NCBI GenBank assembly: GCA_002692965.1
Contig: NZNC01000015.1
Span: 62,001-126,000 of the forward strand
Direction of reading: 5' to 3'
Length of the DNA stretch: 64,000 nucleotides
DNA from: Haliea sp.
GTDB taxonomy: Bacteria; Pseudomonadota; Gammaproteobacteria; Pseudomonadales; Halieaceae
Shown: piece after piece, positions 17,883 to 27,542 of the stretch
How positions within the stretch are numbered: position 1 is the stretch's first letter
How the letters are laid out: the number at the start of each line of letters is the position of its first letter
Notes under the pieces: model-generated
What the model saw: only the letters and a program-made list of their open reading frames with translations
Databases searched by the model: none
What the model was told of the DNA's origin: nothing
Position numbers and translations under genes: made by a program

Positions 17883-18908
17883 CTACTCCTCGTCGTTTGT
17901 CAGGTTGCCCCAGTAGTTCGCTACATCCAGCATGCGGTTGGCAAAGGCCCATTCATTATCGAACCAGGTGAGCACCTTGACCAGTCGCTCGCCGCTGACC
18001 CGTGTCTGGCTGGCGTCGACGATGCTGGAGCGGGGGTCGTGATTGAAATCGCAGGAGGCCAGCGGTTCGCGACTGAAACCCAGCACGCCCAGGTAGCGCT
18101 CCTCGGCCGCCTGCTGCAGAACGTCATTGACTGCAGTTTCCGTGGTGTCACGGGCGACCAGCACAGTCAGGTCCATGGCGGATACATTCAGGGTGGGTAC
18201 CCGCAGGGCCTGTGCGGTGAAGCGGCCGGCCAGGTCGGGCAGGATCCGCCCGATACCCCGGTCCAGCGCGGTATCCACCGGAATGATTGACTGCCAGGCG
18301 GCCCGGGTCTTGCGCAAATCCGTGTGGTGATAGGCATCCAGCACCGGCTGATCATTCATCGCAGAGTGAATGGTGGTAATGGTGCCGCTGACCAGGCCAA
18401 AGGCGCGCTGCAGGGCGTCGATCACCGGCACGATGCCATTGGTGGTGCAGGATGCGGCCGAAGCCACACCGTGGGTCGCCCGCAACTCGTGGTGATTCAC
18501 GCCGTAGACCACCGTGGCGTCGATATCTGGCTGGGCCGGCTGGGAAAACAGCACCTTGCCGGCCCCCTGGCGCCGGTGCAGCTCCGCCGTGGCGCGATCG
18601 GAAAAGGCCCCGGTACACTCCAGCACCATGTCCACGCCCAGCTCGCCCCAGGGCAGCTTGCCTACCTCGGGCTGACTGAGCAGGGCGATCTCGTCACCGT
18701 CTACCCGCAGCGCACCCACATCGCCCTCAAGGGGCAGAGGAAAACGACCGTGGGTACTGTCGTAGCGGGTCAGATGCAGTGCCGTGCGGGCATCCGCCAG
18801 CTCGTTGATGGCAACCACCTGCAGCTGCCTGCGCAGGCCGCCCTCGTACAGGGCCCGCAGGACACTGCGCCCGATGCGGCCATAGCCGTTGATGGCAATG
18901 CGCAGCAC
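17883..18908 (-). CDS. epd: erythrose-4-phosphate dehydrogenase / GAPDH-family enzyme
   Basis: 341 aa from a GTG (18906-18908) that follows GGAG at the end of tkt. The N-terminal NAD domain opens 'RIAINGYGRIGRSVLRALYE'. The catalytic cysteine is in 'ASCTTN' and its partner histidine in 'TTIHSAMND'. 'VVAINELADA', 'YDSTHGRF' and 'DFNHDPRSSIVD' match Epd rather than GapA. It would oxidise erythrose-4-phosphate to 4-phosphoerythronate for pyridoxal phosphate synthesis, or act on glyceraldehyde-3-phosphate. The active-site stretch reads S-A-A-S-C-T-T-N-G instead of the usual S-N-A-S-C-T-T-N-C, leaving the catalytic Cys but changing two invariant neighbours. It sits between tkt and pgk. Confidence 0.85.
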   Translation of the reverse strand: MLRIAINGYGRIGRSVLRALYEGGLRRQLQVVAINELADARTALHLTRYDSTHGRFPLPLEGDVGALRVDGDEIALLSQPEVGKLPWGELGVDMVLECTGAFSDRATAELHRRQGAGKVLFSQPAQPDIDATVVYGVNHHELRATHGVASAASCTTNGIVPVIDALQRAFGLVSGTITTIHSAMNDQPVLDAYHHTDLRKTRAAWQSIIPVDTALDRGIGRILPDLAGRFTAQALRVPTLNVSAMDLTVLVARDTTETAVNDVLQQAAEERYLGVLGFSREPLASCDFNHDPRSSIVDASQTRVSGERLVKVLTWFDNEWAFANRMLDVANYWGNLTNDEE

Positions 18909-18912
18909 AACC

Positions 18913-20913
18913 CTACTCCTGCAGCAGCTCCTCCGCCACCGCGACCACACTGTCGACGGTGAAGCCGAAGTGCGCCATCAGATCCGCCGCCGGCGCGGAT
19001 TCACCGAAGGTGTTCATGCCCACCACGCGACCGTCCAGACCGACAAACTTGTACCAGTAATCAACGTGCCCGGCTTCCACCGCCACCCGTGCCAGCACAT
19101 CGCTCGGCAGCACCTTCTCGCGGTAGAGAGCCTCCTGCTCCATGAAGCGCTCGGCGCAGGGCATGGAAACCACCCGCACCTGGCGACCCTCCGCAGCAAT
19201 CTTCTCGGCAGCCTCCATGGCCAGTTGCACCTCGGAGCCGGTGGCGATCAGGATCAGCTCGGGGTGTTCGCGGCTGTCCCGCAGGATGTAGGCGCCGCGC
19301 TCGATGGCCTCCAGCTGCTCCGCGTTCCGCGCCTGGTGCTGCAGTGCCTGGCGGGAAAAGATCAAAGCCGTCGGCCCCCCGGTGCGCAGCAGCGCCTCGC
19401 GCCAGGCCACCGCCGACTCCACTGCATCGCAGGGACGCCAGGTCAGCAGGTTGGGGGTCGCGCGCAGGGCGGTGAGCTGCTCCACCGGCTGGTGGGTGGG
19501 CCCGTCCTCGCCCAGGCCGATGGAATCGTGGGTGTAGACGAAGATCGTGCGCAGCTTCATCAGCGCGGCCATGCGCACGGCGTTGCGGGCGTACTCCATG
19601 AACATCAGGAAGGTGGCACCGTAGGGCACCAGGCCGCCGTGCAGGGCGACACCGTTCATGATGGCGGACATGCCGAACTCGCGCACCCCGTAGTAGACAT
19701 AATTGCCGGAGGCATCGGCGCCGGTGATGCCCCGAGCTCCGTCCCAGAGGGTCAGGTTGGAGCCGGCCAGATCGGCGGAACCACCCAGCAGTTCAGGCAG
19801 TACCGGGCCGTAGGCATTCAGGCAGTTCTGGGAAGCCTTGCGGGAGGCGATGGTCTCGCCCTTGCTCTGGCACTGCTCGATGTAATCCCGGGCGTAACGT
19901 TCGAAGTCTTCGGGCAGATCACCCGCGAGGCGCCGGCGCAACTCCGCAGCCAGGTCGGGGTGGTCTGCCGCGTAGGCCTGCATGGCGGCCTCCCAGGCCT
20001 GCTCCCGCTGCGCACCCGCTTCACGGGCATCCCAGCCGGCATAGATCTCCTCGGGGATCACGAAGGGCGCGTGGGGCCAGCCGATGGCCTCCCGGGTCGC
20101 GGCAATTTCCTCGTCCCCCAGGGGCGCACCGTGACAGCTTTCCGTGCCCTGTTTGTTGGGCGCCCCCTTGCCGATCACCGTCTTGCAGCAGATCAGTGTC
20201 GGCTGCGCGCTGTTCTCCCGACCCGCCTCGATCGCCCGGCGCACCGCCGCGGCATCGTGGCCGTCGACATCGGCTATCACCTGCCAGCCGTAGGCGCTGA
20301 AGCGCCCCGGGGTGTCGTCGGTAAACCAGCCCTCGACCTCGCCGTCAATGGAGATGCCATTGTCGTCGTAGAACACGATCAGCTTGCCCAGTCCGAGGGT
20401 ACCGGCCAGGGAGCAGACTTCGTGGGAAATTCCCTCCATCAGGCAGCCATCACCGGCAAAGGCATAGGTGAAATGGTCCACTACCGCGTGTCCGGGACGA
20501 TTGAACTGGGCCGCCAGCACCTTCTCCGCCAGGGCCATGCCCACGGCGTTGCTGATGCCCTGGCCCAGTGGACCAGTGGTGGTTTCCACACCCGGCGCGT
20601 AGCCGTATTCCGGGTGACCCGGGGTGAGGCTGTGCAGCTGACGGAAGTTCTGGATTTCCGCCATCGGCAGTTCGTAGCCGGTCAGGTGCAGCAGGGAATA
20701 GATCAGCATGGAGCCGTGACCGTTGGACAGCACGAAACGGTCCCGGTTGGGCCAGTGGGGATTGGCGGGGTTGTGCTGCAAAAAGTCGTTCCAGAGCACC
20801 TCGGCGATATCCGCCATGCCCATGGGGGCGCCCGGGTGGCCGCTTTTGGCACGCTGGACGGCGTCCATGCTCAGGGCGCGGATGGCATTGGCGAGGTCGG
20901 TACGCGAGGGCAT
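18913..20913 (-). CDS. tkt: transketolase
   Basis: 666 aa, full length. A thiamine-diphosphate enzyme that moves two-carbon units in the pentose phosphate pathway. The N-terminal half has '[18 protein letters not shown]' and the ThDP/metal motif '[13 protein letters not shown]...NNGIS'-like (aspartates near 150-190). The middle domain has '[15 protein letters not shown]' and '[20 protein letters not shown]'. The C-terminal domain is complete. It leads a minus-strand operon tkt-epd-pgk-fba-hydrolase with gaps of 4, 3, 33 and 13 bp, the order known from Pseudomonas-type genomes for the first genes. The ATG start at 20911-20913 agrees with the family. Confidence 0.97.
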   Translation of the reverse strand: MPSRTDLANAIRALSMDAVQRAKSGHPGAPMGMADIAEVLWNDFLQHNPANPHWPNRDRFVLSNGHGSMLIYSLLHLTGYELPMAEIQNFRQLHSLTPGHPEYGYAPGVETTTGPLGQGISNAVGMALAEKVLAAQFNRPGHAVVDHFTYAFAGDGCLMEGISHEVCSLAGTLGLGKLIVFYDDNGISIDGEVEGWFTDDTPGRFSAYGWQVIADVDGHDAAAVRRAIEAGRENSAQPTLICCKTVIGKGAPNKQGTESCHGAPLGDEEIAATREAIGWPHAPFVIPEEIYAGWDAREAGAQREQAWEAAMQAYAADHPDLAAELRRRLAGDLPEDFERYARDYIEQCQSKGETIASRKASQNCLNAYGPVLPELLGGSADLAGSNLTLWDGARGITGADASGNYVYYGVREFGMSAIMNGVALHGGLVPYGATFLMFMEYARNAVRMAALMKLRTIFVYTHDSIGLGEDGPTHQPVEQLTALRATPNLLTWRPCDAVESAVAWREALLRTGGPTALIFSRQALQHQARNAEQLEAIERGAYILRDSREHPELILIATGSEVQLAMEAAEKIAAEGRQVRVVSMPCAERFMEQEALYREKVLPSDVLARVAVEAGHVDYWYKFVGLDGRVVGMNTFGESAPAADLMAHFGFTVDSVVAVAEELLQE

Positions 20914-21046
20914 CGGTGTCTCCAGAATAGTGAGTCGATGGGGAGTGCTGTCGAAAGGGCGGCCATTTTCGCGTATGCGGCGCCGAACGGCAAATAAACT
21001 GGCGATATTTTCACCGCTCGGCTGGCCCCACCGACAACCGCGCGAT

Positions 21047-21070
21047 CTATATCAAAATATTTTGATATAG
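21047..21070. promoter_or_regulatory. 24-bp perfect palindrome, probable SahR operator
   Basis: CTATATCAAAAT (21047-21058) is followed directly by its exact reverse complement ATTTTGATATAG (21059-21070). It overlaps the -35 element of the promoter in front of the ArsR-methyltransferase gene, so a bound repressor would block RNA polymerase. ArsR-family regulators called SahR control the SAM cycle in proteobacteria through AT-rich palindromes. Assigning this one to the adjacent gene is an inference from position and symmetry. The rest of the 185-bp tkt-sahR spacer shows no gene. Confidence 0.85.
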
Positions 21071-21089
21071 CTCCGGAGCCTGCTACACT
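21062..21089 (+). promoter_or_regulatory. sigma-70 promoter of the SAM-cycle operon, nearly leaderless
   Basis: TTGATA (21062-21067), 16 bp, TACACT (21084-21089). The expected start of transcription, about 7 bp further on, falls at 21096-21098, immediately before the ATG at 21099. No Shine-Dalgarno sequence could therefore be present. The -35 hexamer is inside the palindromic operator. Confidence 0.7.
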
Positions 21090-21098
21090 GCGCAGCCT

Positions 21099-22097
21099 AT
21101 GGAAGCCACTCCCGCCATTGCCGTCAGCGGGGCGTCGGATATCGACTCACCCGTGGATCAGCTCGCGAGCCTGTGCAAGGCGAGCGCCGAGCCCTTGCGC
21201 CTGCACATCCTGCGCGTGCTGGAGCGCGACTCCTTCACGGTAACCGAACTGTGCCAGTTGTTCGCCATTCGTCAGCCGGCACTCAGCCACCACCTCAAGG
21301 TGCTCTCCGGGGCCGGACTGGTGACCAGTCGTCGCGAAGGCAACAGTCTGTTCTACCGGCGCAGTCAGCCGGGCAGGGTCGATGGCCTCGAGGCTTTGCA
21401 GCAGCAGCTTTTTGACAGTCTGGACGCCCTGCCGCTGGAGCCCGGTCTGGGTGAACACCTGCGCGAGGTCCAGGCCTGCCGGGAGGCGACGTCCCGGGCT
21501 TTTTTCCACGACAATGCGGACAAGTTTCGCGAACAGCAGGACCTCATTGCCAGTCACTGGCAGTATGGCGACGCCGTGGCCCAGGTATTGCGCGAGGCGC
21601 GCTTTCCCCGACGCCAGCGCGTGCTCGAGGTGGGCCCCGGGGACGGCGCTTTCCTGCCCCACCTCGCCGACCAGTTCCGGGAGGTGATCGCCCTGGACAA
21701 CGCAGAGGCCATGCTGGAACGGGCCCGCAAACGCGCCACCGAGGCGGGACTGGACAATATCCGCTTCCTGCACGGTGACACCCGCCATCCCGGGCTCGCC
21801 GAGCTGCAGGTGGACGGGGTGGTCATCAACATGGTGCTGCACCACTGCGCGCGCCCCGACCAGATCATCGCGGACACGGCCAACTGCCTGCGCAGCGGCG
21901 GGCTGCTGATGGTGACCGAACTTTGTGAACACGACCAGGCCTGGGCCCGGGACGCCTGCGGCGATCTCTGGCTGGGCTTTTCCCCCGAAGCACTGACCCA
22001 CTGGGCCACCCTCGCCGGCCTGGACGAACACGCCAGCGTCTACCTGGCACAACGCAATGGCTTCCGGCTGCAGGTGCGCCTGTTCGGCCGGCCCTGA
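21099..22097 (+). CDS. ArsR-family regulator fused to SAM-dependent methyltransferase domain (SahR-like)
   Basis: 332 aa. Residues ~17-90 are an ArsR winged helix ('[19 protein letters not shown]', '[17 protein letters not shown]', wing '[10 protein letters not shown]'). No metal-binding ELCxCD-type cysteine pair is in the recognition helix. Residues ~165-330 are a class I methyltransferase fold with SAM motif I '[15 protein letters not shown]', the acidic '[13 protein letters not shown]', and '[14 protein letters not shown]'. The second domain may sense SAM or S-adenosylhomocysteine rather than methylate. It heads a plus-strand cluster with metK, ahcY and metF, whose metabolites are exactly those ligands. 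The name SahR is by analogy. Confidence 0.85.
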   Translation: MEATPAIAVSGASDIDSPVDQLASLCKASAEPLRLHILRVLERDSFTVTELCQLFAIRQPALSHHLKVLSGAGLVTSRREGNSLFYRRSQPGRVDGLEALQQQLFDSLDALPLEPGLGEHLREVQACREATSRAFFHDNADKFREQQDLIASHWQYGDAVAQVLREARFPRRQRVLEVGPGDGAFLPHLADQFREVIALDNAEAMLERARKRATEAGLDNIRFLHGDTRHPGLAELQVDGVVINMVLHHCARPDQIIADTANCLRSGGLLMVTELCEHDQAWARDACGDLWLGFSPEALTHWATLAGLDEHASVYLAQRNGFRLQVRLFGRP

Positions 22098-22119
22098 TAC
22101 CGAGACAAGGACATTTTTC

Positions 22120-23274
<1,155 letters not shown>

Positions 23275-23340
23275 GGGGTGCTCCAGAGGAGTGCAGGGGA
23301 CTCCGTAAGCGCCGGTTAGCCACCGGGAGCAAGGACTTTC

Positions 23341-23385
23341 GGGACACGCTGTGAATCCTCCATGGACGGATTTACAGCGTGTCCC
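23341..23385. repeat. 18-bp-stem hairpin repeat between metK and ahcY
   Basis: GGGACACGCTGTGAATCC (23341-23358) pairs with GGATTTACAGCGTGTCCC (23368-23385) with a single mismatch (a G-T wobble in RNA). The loop contains the palindrome CCATGG. It sits in the 211-bp metK-ahcY spacer. There is no T-run, so it is not a standard terminator. The sharp, self-complementary ends look like a dispersed palindromic repeat unit, and it could act as an RNA processing or stability element between the two genes. No second copy was seen in this window. Confidence 0.75.
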
Positions 23386-23442
23386 GGGAGGCACTATCAG
23401 TCGCTCCGGCCCGTACCAACTTACGAAGCAAAGGGCATCTAC

Positions 23443-23472
23443 ATGTCCAAGCAGACGAACAAACATGACTGA
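23443..23472 (+). other. possible 9-codon upstream ORF before ahcY
   Basis: ATG at 23443 opens a frame for M-S-K-Q-T-N-K-H-D and stops at TGA 23470-23472, after a moderate AAAGGG ribosome-binding site. Its stop region overlaps an in-frame upstream ATG (23465) of ahcY, a layout that could couple translation. It may equally be chance. Confidence 0.25.
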
Positions 23473-23485
23473 CGAGGAACCGACC

Positions 23486-24877
23486 ATGACCCAGGCAGAA
23501 ACCATCACCACCCAGGGCGACTACAAGGTCGCCGACATCAGCCTCGCCGACTGGGGTCGCCGGGAGCTGGAAATCGCCGAAACCGAAATGCCCGCGCTGA
23601 TGTCACTGCGCGAGAAATACAGCGACAGCAAGCCGCTGGCAGGCGCCAGGATCCTCGGCTGCATCCACATGACCATCCAGACCGGCGTCCTGATCGAAAC
23701 CCTGGTCGCCCTGGGCGCCGAAGTGCGCTGGTCCTCCTGCAACATCTTCTCCACCCAGGACCACGCTGCCGCCGCCATCGCCGCCGCCGGTGTACCGGTG
23801 TTTGCCTGGAAGGGTGAAACCGAGGAAGAGTACGAGTGGTGCCTGGAGCAGACCATCCTCAAGGACGGCCAGCCCTGGGACGCCAACATGGTGCTCGACG
23901 ATGGCGGCGACCTGACTGCCATGCTGCACGAGAAGTATCCCCAGGTGCTGGACCGCGTCCACGGCATTACCGAGGAGACCACCACCGGCGTGCATCGCCT
24001 GCAGGAAATGCTGCGCAAGGGCACCCTGAAAGTGCCGGCGGTCAACGTCAACGACTCGGTGACCAAGTCCAAGAACGACAACAAGTACGGCTGTCGCCAC
24101 AGCCTGAACGACGCCATCAAGCGCGCCACCGACCACCTGCTGGCGGGCAAGAAGGCCCTGGTCATCGGTTACGGCGACGTCGGCAAGGGCTCGGCCCAGT
24201 CCCTGCGCCAGGAAGGCATGATCGTGCGTATCTCCGAGGTAGACCCGATCTGTGCCATGCAGGCCTGCATGGATGGCTACGAAGTCGTCTCTCCCTACCT
24301 CGACGGCATCAACACCGGCAGTGCCGAGGGCATCAACCGCGATCTGCTGGGCGCGATCGACCTGCTGGTCACCACTACCGGCAACTACAACGTCTGCGAC
24401 GAGCACATGCTGCGCGCACTGAAATCGACCGCAGTGGTCTGCAACATCGGCCACTTCGACAATGAGATCGACACCGCCTTCATGCGTCGCAACTGGGTCT
24501 GGGAAGAGGTCAAGCCCCAGGTGCACAAGGTCTACCGGGACGACAGCCGCAGCGACTACCTGATCCTGCTTTCCGAGGGGCGCCTGGTGAACCTGGGCAA
24601 CGCCACCGGCCACCCCTCGCGGATCATGGACGGCTCTTTTGCCAACCAGGTACTGGCGCAGATCTACCTCTACGAGCGCCGTTTCGCCGACCTGGAGCCG
24701 GAGCTCCGCGAAGGCGCGCTGCGCGTGGAAGTGCTGCCCAAGAAACTGGACGAGGAAGTCGCCGCGCATATGGTCGCAGGCTTCGGCGGTGTGCTGACAC
24801 GCCTGACCCAGCCCCAGGCAGACTACATCGGCGTGGCGGTAAGCGGTCCCTTCAAACCCGAAAGCTACAAGTACTGA
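23486..24877 (+). CDS. ahcY: S-adenosylhomocysteine hydrolase
   Basis: 463 aa. It splits S-adenosylhomocysteine into adenosine and homocysteine with bound NAD+, clearing the inhibitor made by methyltransferases. The start at ATG 23486 has GAGGA 9 bp upstream; an ATG at 23465 in frame lacks one. Visible motifs: '[16 protein letters not shown]' (substrate), '[17 protein letters not shown]', 'GVHRL', '[14 protein letters not shown]' with the catalytic lysine and asparagines, the NAD loop '[14 protein letters not shown]' near 225, and the C-terminal 'KPESYKY'. No SAH riboswitch is seen upstream, consistent with control by the SahR-type regulator. Confidence 0.97.
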   Translation: MTQAETITTQGDYKVADISLADWGRRELEIAETEMPALMSLREKYSDSKPLAGARILGCIHMTIQTGVLIETLVALGAEVRWSSCNIFSTQDHAAAAIAAAGVPVFAWKGETEEEYEWCLEQTILKDGQPWDANMVLDDGGDLTAMLHEKYPQVLDRVHGITEETTTGVHRLQEMLRKGTLKVPAVNVNDSVTKSKNDNKYGCRHSLNDAIKRATDHLLAGKKALVIGYGDVGKGSAQSLRQEGMIVRISEVDPICAMQACMDGYEVVSPYLDGINTGSAEGINRDLLGAIDLLVTTTGNYNVCDEHMLRALKSTAVVCNIGHFDNEIDTAFMRRNWVWEEVKPQVHKVYRDDSRSDYLILLSEGRLVNLGNATGHPSRIMDGSFANQVLAQIYLYERRFADLEPELREGALRVEVLPKKLDEEVAAHMVAGFGGVLTRLTQPQADYIGVAVSGPFKPESYKY

Positions 24878-24886
24878 GGGGCATTC

Positions 24887-25714
24887 ATGACTGCCATCAG
24901 TTTCGAGTACTTTCCACCGAAAACCCCGGAGGGCCGCAGCAAGCTCCTGGAATCCACCACGCCTGCCCTGCAGGCCCTGGATCCGGCATTTTTCTCGGTC
25001 ACCTACGGCGCCGGTGGCTCCACCCGGGACAACACCTTCGGCGTGGTCAAGGCCCTGCGCGAGCAGGGCCTGGATGTGGCGCCGCACCTGAGTTTCGGCG
25101 CCGATGACGCAGAGAGCATGGCCGCCCTGCTGGAACGCTATCGCGAGCTGGGCGTCACCCGCCTGGTCGCCCTGCGCGGCGACATCCCCTCGGGCATGGG
25201 CGGCTCCGGCCAGCTGGTCTACGCCAGCGAGCTGGTGGCCTTCGTGCGCGAACGAACCGGCGACCACTTCCATATCGAAGTGGCCGCCTACCCGGAGATT
25301 CATCCCCAGGCGGAGAGCTACCAGAAGGACCTGCACTACCTGAAGGCCAAGCTGGATGCCGGCGCCAACAGTGCCATCACCCAGTATTTCTACAACGTCG
25401 AGGCCTATTTCTATTTCCTCGACCAGTGCGCGGCCATCGGTATCGACAAACCGATTCACGCGGGCATCATGCCGATCACCAATTTCAATAACCTGGCGCG
25501 CTTCTCCCGCAACTGCGGCGCGGAGATCCCGCGCTGGATCTGCAAACGCATCGAAGGCTACGGCGATGACCAGGAGAGCATTCGCAAGTTCGGCATCGAA
25601 GTGGTGACCCAGCTCTGCCAGACCCTGGTGGATAACGGTGCCCCGGGCATCCACTTCTACACCATGAACCAGGTGGAGCCGACCCGGGAAATCTACCGCA
25701 ACCTGGGGCTCTGA
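24887..25714 (+). CDS. metF: methylenetetrahydrofolate reductase
   Basis: 275 aa, near the usual ~290 for MetF. An FAD enzyme that reduces 5,10-methylene-THF to 5-methyl-THF for methionine regeneration. It shows 'SFEYFPPKTPEGRSKL' with the catalytic glutamate, 'FFSVTYGAGGSTRD', 'LVALRGDIPSG' and 'GANSAITQYFYN'. The ATG at 24887 follows GAGGGG, 9 bp after the ahcY stop. Its stop overlaps the rsmE start (TGATG). In the cluster it closes the loop back to methionine; a methionine synthase gene is not in the window. Confidence 0.96.
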   Translation: MTAISFEYFPPKTPEGRSKLLESTTPALQALDPAFFSVTYGAGGSTRDNTFGVVKALREQGLDVAPHLSFGADDAESMAALLERYRELGVTRLVALRGDIPSGMGGSGQLVYASELVAFVRERTGDHFHIEVAAYPEIHPQAESYQKDLHYLKAKLDAGANSAITQYFYNVEAYFYFLDQCAAIGIDKPIHAGIMPITNFNNLARFSRNCGAEIPRWICKRIEGYGDDQESIRKFGIEVVTQLCQTLVDNGAPGIHFYTMNQVEPTREIYRNLGL

Positions 25715-26445
25715 TGCGCATTCCGCGAGTCTACAGCGAACAGAGTCTGGCACCCGGGGCGGATATCGCCCTGGAGGCCGGGCCCAGCCAGCACCTGTCT
25801 CGCGCACTGCGTCTGGGGGAAGGGGCCGCGGTACAGGTCTTCGATGGCCGGGGCGGCGAGTACCGCGCCAGCATCCGCGCCGTGGACCGCAAGTGCGTCC
25901 ATCTGCACCTGGAAGCCCCGGTGGAGAACCACCTGGAATCCCCCCTGCACATCCACCTGGGCATCGGCATCTCCCGGGGAGAGCGCTTCGACTGGGTGGT
26001 GCAAAAGGCCACCGAGCTGGGGGTGAGCGCCATCAGCCCGCTGTACACCGAGCGCGTGGAAGTGAAGCTGAAGGGCGAGCGGGAGCTGCGCAAGCAGCGG
26101 CACTGGCAACAGGTGGCGATCGCCGCCTGCGAGCAGTGCGGCCGCAACAAGCTCCCGGTATTACATGAACCGCAACTCCTGGGCGACTGGCTACGGAACG
26201 CCGCGGGCGAGCGACGCTTTGTGCTGCACCATCGCAGCGATACCGGCCTCTCCGATGCCAGCGCTCCCGCCAGCGTCAACTTGCTGGTCGGGCCCGAAGG
26301 GGGACTGACGGAAGCGGAAATTGCCTTGGCCCTCGGCGAAGGGTTCGAGGCACTGGCCCTCGGCCCACGGGTATTGCGCACAGAAACGGCGCCCGTTGCC
26401 GCCCTGGCCATACTCCAGGCGCGCTGGGGCGACATGGGCATGTAG
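25714..26445 (+). CDS. rsmE: 16S rRNA m3U1498 methyltransferase
   Basis: 243 aa. SPOUT-family enzyme that methylates N3 of U1498 in 16S rRNA. The N-terminal PUA-like domain is about 1-72. The knotted SPOUT domain carries 'GISRGERFDWVVQKATELGV' and the C-terminal SAM loop 'LLVGPEGGLTEAEI' with 'LGPRVLRTETAPVAAL', the family's defining signatures. It overlaps metF by one base and is the last gene of the SAM-cycle run. As a SAM consumer its linkage may be more than chance, but overlap with metF is the main evidence for co-expression. Confidence 0.95.
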   Translation: MRIPRVYSEQSLAPGADIALEAGPSQHLSRALRLGEGAAVQVFDGRGGEYRASIRAVDRKCVHLHLEAPVENHLESPLHIHLGIGISRGERFDWVVQKATELGVSAISPLYTERVEVKLKGERELRKQRHWQQVAIAACEQCGRNKLPVLHEPQLLGDWLRNAAGERRFVLHHRSDTGLSDASAPASVNLLVGPEGGLTEAEIALALGEGFEALALGPRVLRTETAPVAALAILQARWGDMGM

Positions 26446-26484
26446 CCCGCCGGCTGAGGGAGACTCCGGGATCGGCGCCGGCGC

Positions 26485-26937
26485 TCAGTCCAGGCCCTGC
26501 TCCCGCAACCAGCCCATAAGGATCACTTCCGCCGCGTGACTGTCCACCGGCGCAGCCCGGTAGTCGCCACGGTGGCCGCGCTCGCGCTGCGTCTGCTTGG
26601 CTTCAAAACTGCTGAGGCGCTCATCGGCCATGGCGACCGGCAGGCCGAACCGGCCGTGCAGGCGCCGGGCAAACTTGCGTGCCCGCTCCGCCAGGGGACT
26701 GACGCTGTCGTCCATGTTCAGCGGGTCACCCACGATCAACAGGTCCGGCTGCCACTCCCCGAGCAACTTCTCGATATGCTGCCAGTCGGGAATCCCGTCC
26801 CGTGCCCGCAGCACGGTCAAGGCCTGGGCCGTGCCCAAAACCCGGTTGCCCACCGCCACGCCGATCTGGCGCAGACCGTAGTCAAAGGCCAGGAGGGTGA
26901 CTGCTTTCGCGGCGACCGTCGTCGGAGGTTCAGGCAT
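26485..26937 (-). CDS. ruvX: Holliday junction resolvase-like / pre-16S rRNA nuclease YqgF
   Basis: 150 aa RNase H-fold protein. It shows the N-terminal 'LLAFDYGLRQIGVAVGN' strand with the first catalytic Asp, 'LLIVGDPLNMDDSVSPLAERARKFARRL', and 'MADERLSSFEAKQ' with the Glu/Asp pair. The family is tied to 16S rRNA 5'-end maturation and has been proposed as a resolvase. Its start overlaps algH by 8 bp on the same strand. The gshB-tonB-algH-yqgF order is the same as in Pseudomonas. Confidence 0.94.
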   Translation of the reverse strand: MPEPPTTVAAKAVTLLAFDYGLRQIGVAVGNRVLGTAQALTVLRARDGIPDWQHIEKLLGEWQPDLLIVGDPLNMDDSVSPLAERARKFARRLHGRFGLPVAMADERLSSFEAKQTQRERGHRGDYRAAPVDSHAAEVILMGWLREQGLD

Positions 26938-27529
26938 GCCCCGCCTGCGCCGAAATCAGGTTCATGTCGATACCCAACCGCCCGGCGGCCGCAGACAGGC
27001 GCTGCTGCCAGGGCGTATGGAACAGGGTGTGACTGTCCGCCGGTACGGTGAGCCAGGCATTGTGCGAGAGCTCCTCCTCCAGCTGCCCGGCGGACCAGCC
27101 CGCGTACCCCAGGGCAATCAGATAATCTTCGGGGCCCTCGTCCTCGGCGATGGCGCGCAGGATATCCCGGGAGGTGCTCAAGGTGATGTCGGGGGTAACC
27201 CGCAGGCTGGAGTCCCACTCGGCAGCGCCGGCGCGGTGCAGGACAAAACCGTGATCGATCTGCACCGGGCCGCCGGCAAACACGATCTCCTGGGAAAAGT
27301 CGCGCCGGGGCGAAATGTCGAGGTGTTCGAAGATTTCCCCCACGTTCAATTCCAGTGGCTGATTGATGATGATGCCCATGGCGCCGCTTTCGCCGTGCTC
27401 GCAGAGGTAGGTGATGCTGTGCGCAAATATGCCCTCGTTCAGGCCGGGCATGGCAAGCAGAAAATGATCCCGCAGGCTGCTGCCACTCTGACTCGCGATG
27501 GGTGGAAGGGGTGCACTCATGTCAGTCAC
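26930..27529 (-). CDS. algH: YqgE/AlgH family protein (UPF0301)
   Basis: 199 aa. It shows 'LRDHFLLAMPGLNEGIFAHSITYLCEHGESGAMGIIINQPL', spread over about residues 18-58, and 'FAGGPVQIDHGFVLH', all hallmarks of UPF0301. The biochemical role is unsettled; the Pseudomonas gene was linked to alginate regulation. The start may be GTG 27529 or ATG 27520; neither has a strong Shine-Dalgarno. It lies 13 bp after the tonB stop and overlaps ruvX. Confidence 0.92.
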   Translation of the reverse strand: MTDMSAPLPPIASQSGSSLRDHFLLAMPGLNEGIFAHSITYLCEHGESGAMGIIINQPLELNVGEIFEHLDISPRRDFSQEIVFAGGPVQIDHGFVLHRAGAAEWDSSLRVTPDITLSTSRDILRAIAEDEGPEDYLIALGYAGWSAGQLEEELSHNAWLTVPADSHTLFHTPWQQRLSAAAGRLGIDMNLISAQAGHA

Positions 27530-27542
27530 AAAACCGCAGCAT

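Noticed and set aside
23275-23485. SAH riboswitch upstream of ahcY
   Set aside because: The conserved CCGAGG...GCGCUGC core and its partner strands could not be found by eye; only a long hairpin repeat is present. An Rfam scan would settle it.
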